From the NCBI GenBank assembly GCA_013285685.1, contig JABDHD010000003.1, forward strand, positions 1-64,000: DNA of 64,000 nucleotides, written 5' to 3'. Each line of letters begins with the position of its first letter. Position 1 is the stretch's first letter. Made by a program: the position numbers and the translations under genes. Origin of the DNA: Bacteroidota bacterium. GTDB taxonomy: Bacteria; Bacteroidota; Bacteroidia; Sphingobacteriales; Sphingobacteriaceae. Under the pieces are notes generated by a model. The model ran no database searches. It was not told where the DNA came from and was given only the letters and a program-made list of their open reading frames with translations. Below, one piece after another: positions 1-8,961 of the stretch.

Positions 1-542
1 ACACGATCATCGTTTTTGCCGGCGATAATGGCAGCCAGGGAAATTTCCATTCCATCTATAAGGGTAAGGAAGTCGCAGGCGAAAAGGGGTTCCCTACCGA
101 GCTCGGGACACATGTGCCGCTTTTGGTAAACTGGCCGGGGCACATTATGCCCGGCACCAATGATAACCTGGTTGACTTTAGCGATTTTGCGCCCACTTTT
201 TTAGATATGGCGAACATAAAAAATAAGCCCCCTGGGGATGGCGTTTCATTTTATCCCCAGTTATTTGGTCAGAACGGAACCGCCCGCAGCTGGATATACG
301 ATTATTACGACCCGTTCCCGGTGGTTGGACCGAACGGCCAGCGGCCATCTCAACCCAGGAGCTTTGCCCAGGATACCGCATATAAACTATATAAAACAGA
401 CAGTGTGGGATTGAGGGCCGGCAAGTTTTTTCATTTTACAGTAGACCCTGAAGAAAAAATCGCACTTAAGGACAATCAGCTCACGCCGGCACAGGCTGCC
501 ATAAAACAAAAGCTGCAGGCTGCGTTGGCAGGGCTTCCATAA
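1..542 (+). CDS. Sulfatase, C-terminal part (cut by left window edge)
   Basis: This is the last 179 codons of a sulfatase; the reading frame is open from base 3 and the start lies outside the window. The product aligns throughout with the C-terminal parts of the two following sulfatases, sharing the AGDNGSQGNFHSIYKGKE segment (metal- and substrate-site region of the alkaline phosphatase-like fold), THVPLLVNWPGH and the FAQDTAYKLYKTD block near the end. Family knowledge: such enzymes hydrolyse sulfate esters, usually on sulfated glycans, after a Cys is converted to formylglycine. The catalytic Cys region is not in the window. Here HSIYKGKEVAGEKG is followed by FPTE, where both other copies read RTTE. 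It is the most divergent of the three copies at nucleotide level. Substrate cannot be inferred. Confidence 0.9.
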   Translation, partial: TIIVFAGDNGSQGNFHSIYKGKEVAGEKGFPTELGTHVPLLVNWPGHIMPGTNDNLVDFSDFAPTFLDMANIKNKPPGDGVSFYPQLFGQNGTARSWIYDYYDPFPVVGPNGQRPSQPRSFAQDTAYKLYKTDSVGLRAGKFFHFTVDPEEKIALKDNQLTPAQAAIKQKLQAALAGLP

Positions 543-935
543 AGAACCGAAGCCATTCACTTATTTTCTGTTTACGCTGTTTTGCGTAGGGCTTCCAGCA
601 TAGGCTCAAAACACGGAGCAGCATTGAATTACGAAACTTCGCCACTTGGTCTCAATAATTTTTTTAGAGTTGTTGCGCTGTTGTCACATAACACGTATGT
701 AGTTTAACAATCACCAAATGTTTAGCAAACAGGAATTGCAGAACGAGTTGTTGTTTTAAAGATTAGAATATGATTAGTTTTTAAAACAAAGGCGAAAAAA
801 ACGCATCTATTTACCCCTCCCTAAAAACTATTTGACTATAGATTGTTAAATATGATATGAATTGTTTGTGATCACGAAACAGCGTGGCGTAACATTTTAT
901 ATGGATGGCTGGCGATTAACTTCAATAAAACGTAA
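543..935 (+). repeat. Duplicated sulfatase leader, copy 1
   Basis: This 393-base gene-free gap is clearly similar to 2404-2789, the gap before the third sulfatase. Shared blocks include the start (AGAACCGAAGCC), TTCACTTATTTTCTGTTTAC, AATCACCAAATGTTTAGCAA and ATTAGAATATGATTAGTTTT, and the last bases before the start codon (TTAACTTCAATAAAACGTAA). The gene was therefore duplicated together with its upstream region, and each copy probably carries its own promoter. No ORF was found in it. Confidence 0.8.
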
Positions 936-2279
936 ATGAATGCAAAACGAACCCTTATTTTGGGGCTTGTTTTATTTTCTTTAAACTACAGTTGTAAAAA
1001 AAATAAAATAGCTGTTCCCCCTGACGGCGGTGTTACCACAAAGAGTTCCGGTCCGCCGAATATTATCTTTATCCTTGGTGACGATGTAGGTTATGAGATG
1101 CCGACATTTGACGGCGGCGAGTCTTATAACACTTCTCATTTAGATAGTCTTGCTGCAAATTCGATGGTGTTTACCGAATGCCATGCCACACCCCTTTGTT
1201 CGCCCTCACGTGTGGAATTGCTGTCAGGCCTTTACAATTTCCGCAACTACCTTAAATATGGCTGGGGTGTTTATGACACTCAATTCATTTCGTATGCCAA
1301 AGCGCTTCAAAATAATGGGTACAAAACTTGCGTGGTAGGGAAATGGCAACTGGGCGATTGGGATATTGGCCTTGATCAGGTCGGTTTTGACAATTATTGT
1401 GTTTTAGCCCCGTCGGGAAATTTGTACCGAAGCCCCACTTTAGTTGAAGAATTTGGCAAGTTACCCCCAAGCGCCACTCAAGATAAATACAGCGAAGATA
1501 TCACCGGCGATTATGCCATGAACTTTATCGATCAGAATAAGGATAAGCCCTTTTTTATCTATTATTCGTTTATGCTGATACACGTGCCCGATCAGCCCAC
1601 GCCGCTTGACCCAAATTTCCAGTCGTTTGACGATAATACCTCCGATACAACCTATATCGGCTCGATGACCCATTACCTGGATTTAAAAGTGGGCGCTTTG
1701 ATGAGTAAACTGAAAGCCGATGGTTTGGACAAAAATACGATCATCGTTTTTGCCGGTGATAATGGCAGCCAGGGCAATTTTCACTCCATTTATAAAGGCA
1801 AAGAGGTTGCAGGTGAAAAGGGGCGCACCACGGAACTTGGTACGCATGTGCCGCTTTTGGTGAACTGGCCGGGTCATATTATGCCAGGCATTAATAATAA
1901 CCTGGTTGACTTTAGCGACTTCGCCCCCACCTTTTTAGATATGGCGAACGTAAAAAACAAACCGTCGGGGCTGGACGGGGTTTCGTTTTATCCCCAGCTA
2001 TTTGGCCAGGGCGGGAACCCGCGCACCTGGATATACTGTTATTACGACCCATTCCCCGTGATTGGACCGAACGGTCAGCACGTATCTCAACCCAGAAGCT
2101 ACGCCCAGGATACCGCATATAAGCTATATAAAACAGATAGCGTAGGTTTGAAAGCCGGCAAGTTTTATCATTTTACGGTTGACCTTGAGGAATTAAATCC
2201 GCTTCAGGATAGCCAGCTTACACCGGCACAAGTTGCGATAAAACAAAAGCTGCAGGCGGCGTTGAGCAGGCTTCCTTAG
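936..2279 (+). CDS. Sulfatase, exported lipoprotein (copy 2)
   Basis: 447-residue type I sulfatase. Residues 1-20 form a lipoprotein signal ending in NYSC (lipid-modified Cys20), so the enzyme should be anchored in a membrane facing the periplasm or cell surface. Metal-binding Asp pair at 49-50 (GDDVGYE). The sulfatase signature CSPSRVELLSG runs from Cys88, the residue expected to become formylglycine, with Arg92 in place; the usual TG at its end is SG. Further motifs are GKWQLGDW, HVPDQP and AGDNGSQG. It belongs to a tandem set of three and is followed by an FGE gene, the enzyme that makes formylglycine. The first motif reads LGDDVG, whereas copy 3 has the canonical LADDMG. The substrate is probably a sulfated glycan or small sulfate ester, but nothing in the sequence identifies it. 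Confidence 0.92.
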   Translation: MNAKRTLILGLVLFSLNYSCKKNKIAVPPDGGVTTKSSGPPNIIFILGDDVGYEMPTFDGGESYNTSHLDSLAANSMVFTECHATPLCSPSRVELLSGLYNFRNYLKYGWGVYDTQFISYAKALQNNGYKTCVVGKWQLGDWDIGLDQVGFDNYCVLAPSGNLYRSPTLVEEFGKLPPSATQDKYSEDITGDYAMNFIDQNKDKPFFIYYSFMLIHVPDQPTPLDPNFQSFDDNTSDTTYIGSMTHYLDLKVGALMSKLKADGLDKNTIIVFAGDNGSQGNFHSIYKGKEVAGEKGRTTELGTHVPLLVNWPGHIMPGINNNLVDFSDFAPTFLDMANVKNKPSGLDGVSFYPQLFGQGGNPRTWIYCYYDPFPVIGPNGQHVSQPRSYAQDTAYKLYKTDSVGLKAGKFYHFTVDLEELNPLQDSQLTPAQVAIKQKLQAALSRLP

Positions 2280-2789
2280 TGTTAAGTCAACAGGCTTTAG
2301 TCCTAAGTCTGTTTTTCGTTATTCTGACTTAAGAGTCACGTCCCGATAACTATCGGGGTTCGACTCAAAACCAGGCGTCAATTCTCGGTTGACATGGCAC
2401 CAGAGAACCGAAGCCCTTCACTTATTTTCTGTTTACGCTGTTTTGTAAGGCTTGCAGCATAGGCCAAAGCGCGGCGCACGCCGAATTACGAGCAACTCAC
2501 CTCAATAATTTCTTCAAGGTTGTAGCGATGCTACCAGGCGAAACGTATATAGTTTAGCAATCACCAAATGTTTAGCAAAAAGGAATTGCAGAGAAAGTTA
2601 TTGTTTTAAAGATTAGAATATGATTAGTTTTTATAATCAGAACAAAAAAACTATATATTTATCACACCCTGTTAAAAACTAGTTGATTATAAATTATTAA
2701 ATATGGTATAAAGTTTGTAGCGGGTCACGAAAAGCCGAGTGCTGTAATATTTATACATATAAATGCTGATTAACTTCAATAAAACGTAA
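2280..2789 (+). repeat. Inter-sulfatase gap: hairpin plus duplicated leader, copy 2
   Basis: This 510-base gap has two parts. Bases 2280-2403 contain a stretch found again after the third sulfatase (4131-4230), including a hairpin with TCCCGATA/TATCGGG arms at 2341-2357 flanked by GAGTC...GACTC. Bases 2404-2789 repeat the leader found at 543-935. The hairpin sits just after a stop codon and may act as terminator or as a REP-like element. No credible ORF. Confidence 0.75.
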
Positions 2790-4130
2790 ATGAACGCGAA
2801 ACGAACCCTTATTTTGGGGCTTGTTTTATTTTCTTTAAACTACAGTTGTAAAAAAAATAAAATAGCTGTTCCCCCTGACGGCGGTGTTACTACGAGGACT
2901 TCCGGTCCGCCAAATATTATCTTTTTGCTTGCCGACGATATGGGCTACGAGATGCCCACATTCGATGGCGGCGAGTCTTATAACACTTCTCATTTAGATA
3001 GTCTTGCTGCAAATTCGATGGTGTTTACCGAATGCCATGCCACGCCCATTTGCTCACCCTCACGTGTGGAATTGCTTTCGGGCCTCTATAATTTCCGAAA
3101 TTACCTGCAATATGGCTGGGGTGTTTATGACACTCAATACATCTCGTATGCCAAAGTACTCCAAAATAACGGGTACAAAACTTGCGTGGTAGGAAAATGG
3201 CAATTGTCCGATTGGGCTATTGGACTCGAAAATGTTGGGTTTGACAATTACTGTGTTTTAAACCCGTCAGGAAATTTGTACCGAAGCCCTACTTTACTTG
3301 ATGAATTTGGCAAGTTACCCCAAAGTGTCACTCAAGATAAATACAGCGAAGATATCACCGGTAATTATGCCCTGAACTTTATCGATCAGAATAAGGATAA
3401 GCCCTTTTTTATCTATTATTCGTTTATGCTGATACACGTGCCCGATCAGCCCACGCCGTTGGACCCAAATTTTCAGTCGTTTGACGATAATACCTCCGAT
3501 ACAACCTATATCGGTTCGATGACCCATTACCTGGATTTAAAAGTGGGCGCTTTAATGAGTAAACTGAAAGCCGACGGTTTGGACAAAAATACGATCATCG
3601 TTTTTTCTGGTGATAACGGCAGCCAGGGCAATTTTCACTCCATTTATAAAGGCAAAGAGGTTGCAGGTGAAAAGGGGCGCACCACGGAACTTGGTACACA
3701 TGTGCCGCTTTTTGTGAACTGGCCGGGTCATATTATGCCAGGCATTAATAATAACCTGGTTGACTTTAGCGATTTCGGCACCACTTTTTTAGATATGGCG
3801 AATGTAAAAAATAAGCCCCCCGGCGACGGGGTTTCTTTTTACCCCCAGTTATTTGGCTCGGGCGGGACCCCGCGCAGCTGGGTATACTGTTATTATGACC
3901 CATTCCCGCTTGATAAACCGGGCGGCGAGCCGCAAACTCAGCCTATAAGCTTTGCCCAGGATACCGCATACAAGTTATATAAAACAGATAGAATGGGTAC
4001 TAAAGCCGGTCAATTTTTTCATTTCACGGTGGATCTGGAAGAATTAAACCCGCTTCAGGATAGCCAGCTTACGCCGGCACAAATTGCGATAAAACTAAAG
4101 CTGCAGGCTGCCTTGAACGGGCTTCCATAG
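2790..4130 (+). CDS. Sulfatase, exported lipoprotein (copy 3)
   Basis: 446-residue paralogue of the preceding gene, with the same lipoprotein signal (Cys20), metal Asp pair (LADDMGYE, 49-50) and formylglycine motif starting at Cys88 (CSPSRVELLSG). The first ~35 codons and a central stretch (about residues 190-300) are almost identical in DNA to copy 2. The region around residues 120-165 and the C-terminal segment PLDKPGGEPQTQPISF differ clearly. This mosaic suggests gene conversion, with variable segments perhaps tuning substrate choice. The gene has its own copy of the duplicated leader and ends 225 bases before the FGE gene, so the two may be co-expressed. Membrane-anchored, outward-facing location is inferred from the signal. 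Confidence 0.92.
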   Translation: MNAKRTLILGLVLFSLNYSCKKNKIAVPPDGGVTTRTSGPPNIIFLLADDMGYEMPTFDGGESYNTSHLDSLAANSMVFTECHATPICSPSRVELLSGLYNFRNYLQYGWGVYDTQYISYAKVLQNNGYKTCVVGKWQLSDWAIGLENVGFDNYCVLNPSGNLYRSPTLLDEFGKLPQSVTQDKYSEDITGNYALNFIDQNKDKPFFIYYSFMLIHVPDQPTPLDPNFQSFDDNTSDTTYIGSMTHYLDLKVGALMSKLKADGLDKNTIIVFSGDNGSQGNFHSIYKGKEVAGEKGRTTELGTHVPLFVNWPGHIMPGINNNLVDFSDFGTTFLDMANVKNKPPGDGVSFYPQLFGSGGTPRSWVYCYYDPFPLDKPGGEPQTQPISFAQDTAYKLYKTDRMGTKAGQFFHFTVDLEELNPLQDSQLTPAQIAIKLKLQAALNGLP

Positions 4131-4192
4131 TGTTAAGTCAACAGTCTTTAGTGGTAGTAGTCATTAGTCTGTTTTTGGTTATTCTGACTTAA

Positions 4193-4226
4193 GAGTCGCG
4201 TCCCGATAACTATCGGGATTCGACTT
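4193..4226 (+). terminator. Hairpin after third sulfatase
   Basis: Inverted repeat: TCCCGATA (4201-4208), two-base spacer, TATCGGGA (4211-4218), extended outward by AGTCG/CGACT with a two-base mismatch. The same element follows copy 2 at 2333-2366. There is no clear T-run, so it could be a REP-type element instead of an intrinsic terminator. Confidence 0.5.
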
Positions 4227-4355
4227 AGGGATAAACGTCAATTCGTAATTGACACAACGGCGGTAAACGGAAGGTATTTTATATATTCTCTTTTGCGGCG
4301 TACTATTTTTGGTTTTTTATCGACATTTTTGGACACCGCATTTTAAAGGCAATAC

Positions 4356-5522
4356 ATGACGCTGAACTCAAACAAAACGATTGGTTTAATATTGTCGCTT
4401 GCGTTGATCTGCGCGTGCCGGAATAATAGCAAACCGGTTACAGCTATTGCGGTTTTACAAGGCCCTCCGATGAAAAATGCTAAAGCGCCGCTTTGCTGTT
4501 CATCAAATATTCCTGCCCGGTTCGCGGTATTAAAAACACCCGTGAATACGGCGACTGTGCTGAGCGACGCCAGGCTTGTTAAATCACAGGAAGGTATGGT
4601 GTGGATCCCCCCCGGCTCGTTTATGATGGGATCAACTGATAAACAGGCTGTCGCCGACGAGTTTCCGAGGCACAAGGTATCTGTTACTGGTTTTTGGATG
4701 GACCAAACGCTGGTAACCAACAACGAATTCAGGAAATTTGCAGAAGCCACCGGCTACGTTACAACAGCCGAAAAAAAACCGGATTGGAACGATTTGAAAA
4801 AGCAGTTGCCCCCGGGTACGCCAAAACCCGACGATAAACTGCTCGTGGCCGCGTCATTGGTTTTTACGCCGCCAACCCACCCGGTAGATCTTAATAATGC
4901 CGGCCAGTGGTGGTCGTGGCGGAAGGGCGCCAACTGGAGGCATCCGCATGGACCAGGCAGTGATATAAATGGAAAAGGAAATTACCCGGTGGTGCAGGTT
5001 TCGTGGTACGACGCCCAGGCTTACTGTAAATGGGCCCATAAACGCTTGCCAACAGAGGCCGAATGGGAATGGGCAGCCCGTGGCGGCTTGGTTGATAAGG
5101 AGTATCCCTGGGGAGATGAGCCCGTTAACACTGGTAAAATAAAAGCAAATACCTGGCAGGGCCATTTTCCCGATCAAAATTCTGTCGCCGATAAATATTA
5201 TTATACCTCTCCTGTAGGCTCTTTTCCGGCAAACGGGTATAGGCTGTATGATATGGCCGGCAATGCCTGGGAATGGTGCAGCGACTTGTACAGCGCCAAT
5301 TATTACAGCACTATCAATACCCCGGCTGGCGTAAACAACCCTACCGGCCCCGCCAAAGGTTACGACCCCGAGGATCCTTACGCCCAAAAACGCGTTCTGC
5401 GCGGCGGCTCATTTTTATGCAATGCCAGTTATTGTTCCGGCTACCGCGTAGCTAACCGGCAAAAAAGCACCGAAGACAGCGGTACTGAAAATACCGGGTT
5501 TAGGTGCGTAAGGGATAAATAG
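4356..5522 (+). CDS. Exported formylglycine-generating enzyme (FGE/SUMF1 family)
   Basis: 388-residue protein. A lipoprotein signal ends at LICAC (Cys21), followed by a linker and an FGE-sulfatase domain from about residue 80 to the end. Family knowledge: aerobic FGE oxidises the sulfatase-motif Cys to formylglycine, using copper bound by two cysteines. These are visible as CNASYC (Cys355 and Cys360), matching the C-x4-C pair of true FGEs and not the many FGE-like proteins that lack it. Other diagnostic blocks are GANWRHPHGP, VSWYDAQAYC, RLPTEAEWEWAARGG, GNAWEWCSD and GFRC near the end. The gene lies directly after the sulfatases, its likely clients. Known bacterial FGEs are usually cytosolic; this one carries an export signal, so modification may happen after translocation. 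Confidence 0.93.
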   Translation: MTLNSNKTIGLILSLALICACRNNSKPVTAIAVLQGPPMKNAKAPLCCSSNIPARFAVLKTPVNTATVLSDARLVKSQEGMVWIPPGSFMMGSTDKQAVADEFPRHKVSVTGFWMDQTLVTNNEFRKFAEATGYVTTAEKKPDWNDLKKQLPPGTPKPDDKLLVAASLVFTPPTHPVDLNNAGQWWSWRKGANWRHPHGPGSDINGKGNYPVVQVSWYDAQAYCKWAHKRLPTEAEWEWAARGGLVDKEYPWGDEPVNTGKIKANTWQGHFPDQNSVADKYYYTSPVGSFPANGYRLYDMAGNAWEWCSDLYSANYYSTINTPAGVNNPTGPAKGYDPEDPYAQKRVLRGGSFLCNASYCSGYRVANRQKSTEDSGTENTGFRCVRDK

Positions 5523-5669
5523 CGGCAGATAGTATATTCCAATATTGGGCCTTGCACTTAATAACCGAACACCGGGAATACGTTTACCGGCTTTCCCGCT
5601 TATGCCCGCCATGCCAGTTTGCGTTTGACACAATGAAAGCATAATTTTATCCTTGTTATAGCGATCATC

Positions 5670-6149
5670 ATGAAAACAAGAAAATTATTAGCCCTGTTAG
5701 GCATTTTATTTCTCCCGGGGTTTGCGCTTGCGCAAAAGGCAGCCCAAATAGTTGAATTCGTTAATCCTGCTACGGTTAACCCACCAAAGGGTTATTCACA
5801 GGCTGCAGTGGTTGATTTGGGGACTTGCAGGATGATCATTATTTCAGGCCAGGTCGCTCTTGATAAAAATGGCAGCCTGGTGGGCAAGGGCGACTTTACC
5901 GCCCAGGCGGATCAATGTTTTCAAAATATCAAAAGTACTTTAGAAAGCGTAGGCGGAGCAATGAACAATGTTGTCCGGCTTGGGTATTATGTTACTGATA
6001 TGGGCCAAATACAGGCGCTCCGGACCATGAGGGACAAATACGTAAACGTTAGCAACCCGCCGACCAGTACATTGGTGCAGATCAGCAAACTGTTTAGAGA
6101 CGACGTGCTGGTTGAAATAGAGGCAACTGCCATCATTCCAAATAAATAA
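5670..6149 (+). CDS. RidA/YjgF-family protein with signal peptide
   Basis: 159 residues. A cleavable signal is visible (hydrophobic stretch ending FALAQ around residue 21), followed by a RidA/YER057c/UK114 fold. Supporting motifs are ISGQVALDKNG, FQNIKSTLESVGGAMNNVVRL, YYVTDM and LVEIEATAII. Family knowledge: cytosolic RidA deaminates reactive enamines and imines and needs an Arg in the P-x-R-S motif. Here that region reads NPPTSTLVQI, so the Arg appears to be replaced, which suggests it is not a RidA-type deaminase but one of the uncharacterised exported subgroups. It stands between the FGE gene and the convergent permease cluster, and no functional link to either is visible. Confidence 0.85.
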   Translation: MKTRKLLALLGILFLPGFALAQKAAQIVEFVNPATVNPPKGYSQAAVVDLGTCRMIIISGQVALDKNGSLVGKGDFTAQADQCFQNIKSTLESVGGAMNNVVRLGYYVTDMGQIQALRTMRDKYVNVSNPPTSTLVQISKLFRDDVLVEIEATAIIPNK

Positions 6150-6191
6150 TCATTTATAACATCCGGCATCATTCATTCACTACTCACCATT

Positions 6192-8615
6192 TCACTCACT
6201 CCTCAAACTCTTCACCGGATTTGTTAATGCTGCCTTGATAGATTGAAAGCTAATAGTAATAAACGCAATGGCTATTGCGGCTGTGCCGGCCACCACCGGT
6301 ACCCACCATTGGATCTCCTGCCGGTAGGCAAAGCTTTGCAGCCAGCTGTGCATGGCCCACCAACCTGCCGGTACAGCGATAACGATGGCGATAAGCACGA
6401 GCTTGATAAAATCTTTGGACAACATGCCCACAATGATGGACATGTTGGCGCCGAGCACTTTGCGAATGCCAATTTCCTTAGTTCGCTGTTCGGCGGCGTA
6501 GGCGGCCAGGCCGAACAGGCCGAGGCAGGCGATAATGATGGCCAGCGTGGTGAAGGCGATGGATATGGCGCCTGTGCGCTGTTCGGCACGGTACAGGGCG
6601 TCGAAATTATCGTCGAGGAAGCTGTAGCTAAACTGGCGGTTGGGCGAAAGATCCTTCCATTTGGTTTTGATCTTATCCAGCAACGCGGGAATATTGGCGC
6701 TGTTGATGCGCACGCTGAGCTGCGACGAACCCTGGTTGAGGTTGAAGAGCATCGGGCTGACGTTATCACGCAGCGATTTGAAGTTAAAATCCTTCACCAC
6801 GCCAATGATGCGCAGTTTAACGGTTTTTGAGAAATTGGCATCGCCCGGGGCGTAGATGGGCTGATCGATGGGGTTAGCATAACCCAGCATTTTGGCAAAA
6901 GACTCGTTGATCACCACGGCGGCGGTATCTGTCTTCATGTCTTTTTGGAAATTGCGGCCGGCGATCATTTTTATGCCGAGAGTGGGCACAAAATCTTCGT
7001 CCACACTCCAATCATAGGTTAAAATAGACCGTTTTTGGTCGATCACGGGGTCTTTAAAATAAGTGGTGCTGTTGGTATTAGGGTCAGTTGGCAGTGCGTT
7101 TGAGAAGGATGCCCCCTGCACGTCGCTTAACTGCTTTACCTCATCTTTGAAAGCTTTGGCGGCATTGCCCAGCGCCCAGGTGTTTTGTACCACCAGTATA
7201 TGGTCGCGCTTGTAGCCGAGGTCCTTATTTTGGATATAGCGTAACTGGTTGCTGATAACCAGTGTGCCGACGATAAGGAATATAGAGATGGCAAACTGCA
7301 CTACTACCAAAATACTGCGCAGGCCGCTGCCTTTAAAACCGCCGGCCAGCTTACCTTTTAATACTTGTATGGGTTGGAAGCCCGAAAGAAACAGGGCCGG
7401 ATATGAACCTGCGAGGCAGCCCACCACTACAATGATGATAAGCATAGCGGGCAGCAGCCAGCCTAAGATTTGCCCGGTTACGACAAGTTGTTTGCCCGAT
7501 ATTTGATTGAACAGGCCCAGGAAGCCCCATGCCGCCAATACCGCAAGGATGGCGCCGGCCAGCGTTACCAGGATGGATTCGGTTAAAAACTGGGCAATCA
7601 GCGCCTTTCGCGGCGAACCGAGCACTTTGCGCACACCCACCTCCTTAGCGCGGTTGGCCGAGCGGGCGGTGGAGAGGTTCATAAAGTTGACACAGGCGAT
7701 AAGCAGGATAAAAATGGCGGTTGCCGAGAAAATATACACATAGCTGATATTGCCATTGGGTTCAATCTCGTCAATACTGGCAGAGCGCAGGTGCAGGTCG
7801 GTAAGCGGGATAATATTATAACGAAAATAGCCGCCGTCTTTTTCGAACGTTTTGAAATCCTTGTGCAGGAGGGCCTGTAGCTCGGCCCCCGCATGACGAA
7901 CAATAAACGCAGGCAGCTTGGCCCTGAAGGTTTCAGGGTCGGTCCCCGGCCTGAGCAGCACATAAGTACTGAAGTTGTTGTTGAACCAGGTAGTTTCGCG
8001 GCTTTCAGCAAGGGTTGGCATCGACATGAAGAAGTCGAAATGAAAGTGCGATTGCGCCGGGATATTTTTGATGATGCCGGTGATCTTGTACCGGATGGAA
8101 TCGTTTATGGTGAGCGTTTCGCCCACGGCATTTACCCTGCCGAAATATTTTTTGGCCATGTTTTCGGTAATGACCATTGCATGCGGCGCTGCCAATGCTT
8201 TGGTCGGATCGCCCTGCAGCATAGGCAGCGTAAATACATCAAAAATGGAATTATCGGCGTAAACCATCATATCCTCCTGGATGTTTTGATTGCCTTTACG
8301 CACCTGGTTGCCGCCACGGTTGCGTAAACGCGCTACCTGTTCGATCTCGGGGAAGTCGGCTTTTAAAGCGGCAGCGGCAGGCGCGCCGGTCACGGCATAG
8401 GAGTTTTCCATGCCGCCGAACTTGATCTCGTTGTTGACGCGAAAGATACGATCTGCTTTGGAGTTGTAACGGTCGTAGCTCAACTCGTCGAACACATAAA
8501 AAACGATGAGCAAGCAGGTAGCCAGTCCCAAAGTAAGGCCGAAAACGTTGATGAAAGTGAAGCCCTTATTCTTCATCAGGTTGCGGAATGCGGTTTTGAT
8601 ATAGTTTTTTATCAT
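6192..8615 (-). CDS. FtsX/MacB-type ABC permease P1
   Basis: 807-residue permease with the two-FtsX-domain layout common in Bacteroidota. TM1 lies at about 19-42, followed by a periplasmic MacB-like domain to about 285 and an FtsX block starting near 292 with RAKEVGVRKVLGS at 322-334. A second periplasmic domain follows, then a second FtsX block with KEIGIRKVLGA at 713-723 and the family tail NPVKSLRSE. The paired KE-G-RKVLG motifs probably mark cytoplasmic loops that contact an ATPase (inference). No ATPase domain is fused; the only one nearby is at 25281-25958. It is closest in motif to P2 and P7 (FGLAAYAAEQR). It is last in the minus-strand array and separated from P2 by a 346-base gap, so it may have its own promoter. 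Confidence 0.9.
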   Translation of the reverse strand: MIKNYIKTAFRNLMKNKGFTFINVFGLTLGLATCLLIVFYVFDELSYDRYNSKADRIFRVNNEIKFGGMENSYAVTGAPAAAALKADFPEIEQVARLRNRGGNQVRKGNQNIQEDMMVYADNSIFDVFTLPMLQGDPTKALAAPHAMVITENMAKKYFGRVNAVGETLTINDSIRYKITGIIKNIPAQSHFHFDFFMSMPTLAESRETTWFNNNFSTYVLLRPGTDPETFRAKLPAFIVRHAGAELQALLHKDFKTFEKDGGYFRYNIIPLTDLHLRSASIDEIEPNGNISYVYIFSATAIFILLIACVNFMNLSTARSANRAKEVGVRKVLGSPRKALIAQFLTESILVTLAGAILAVLAAWGFLGLFNQISGKQLVVTGQILGWLLPAMLIIIVVVGCLAGSYPALFLSGFQPIQVLKGKLAGGFKGSGLRSILVVVQFAISIFLIVGTLVISNQLRYIQNKDLGYKRDHILVVQNTWALGNAAKAFKDEVKQLSDVQGASFSNALPTDPNTNSTTYFKDPVIDQKRSILTYDWSVDEDFVPTLGIKMIAGRNFQKDMKTDTAAVVINESFAKMLGYANPIDQPIYAPGDANFSKTVKLRIIGVVKDFNFKSLRDNVSPMLFNLNQGSSQLSVRINSANIPALLDKIKTKWKDLSPNRQFSYSFLDDNFDALYRAEQRTGAISIAFTTLAIIIACLGLFGLAAYAAEQRTKEIGIRKVLGANMSIIVGMLSKDFIKLVLIAIVIAVPAGWWAMHSWLQSFAYRQEIQWWVPVVAGTAAIAIAFITISFQSIKAALTNPVKSLRSE

Positions 8616-8961
8616 AAGTTAGTTCATTAGTTCACTCCCGCACGTACGGGATTAGTTCATTGGTGAATGGCGGCTAAATAGCTACTGCGTCTGCGGGATA
8701 AGACGACGATTTTTTGAGTAAGGTTACGCCGGAAAGCAGATTTATTCACCGGCACTTTTGCTGCTCCGGCAGGCCGATGAAATTAAAGCCAGCGCGCCAA
8801 AAATAGTGACAAACCATTATCAGTAGTTGCGAACTGTTGCAGGTTGTTTCAGGAATATTGACCTAACTTATTGATTTTCACAGGGCAGTGTTGCGGGTGT
8901 TGCAGCTGTTTTTTTCGGCACGGTGTTGCACTGCAACATCGTGCCGAATTGTAAAGGATGG
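8616..8961 (-). promoter_or_regulatory. Upstream region of permease P1
   Basis: 346-base gene-free gap holding the probable promoter of P1. Near the P1 start it has degenerate TTCATTAG/TTCATTGG-type repeats and a CCCGCACGTACGGG palindrome (8637-8650). At its distal end it has several GTTGCR words and a long palindrome (8914-8948, listed separately). No copy of the 32-nt element seen before P3, P4 and the fusion protein was found. Confidence 0.5.
8914..8948. promoter_or_regulatory. Long near-perfect palindrome with TGTTGCA core
   Basis: 17-base arms around a single central base (8931), with one mismatched pair (8923/8939); the core reads TGTTGCACTGCAACA. A one-base loop is poor for an RNA hairpin and no T-run follows in the minus direction. 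A protein-binding operator or a REP-like element is therefore more likely than a terminator. Its core resembles the TGTTGC...GCAACA dyad upstream of the response regulator at 27906-27926. Confidence 0.5.

Noticed and set aside
4854-5387. 177-codon minus-strand frame in the FGE gene
   Set aside because: Antisense shadow of a conserved FGE domain.
8915-8930. Sigma-54 promoter in GGCAC...TTGCA of the palindrome
   Set aside because: The distance between the GG and GC elements is one base too short on both strands; the symmetry explains the similarity better.
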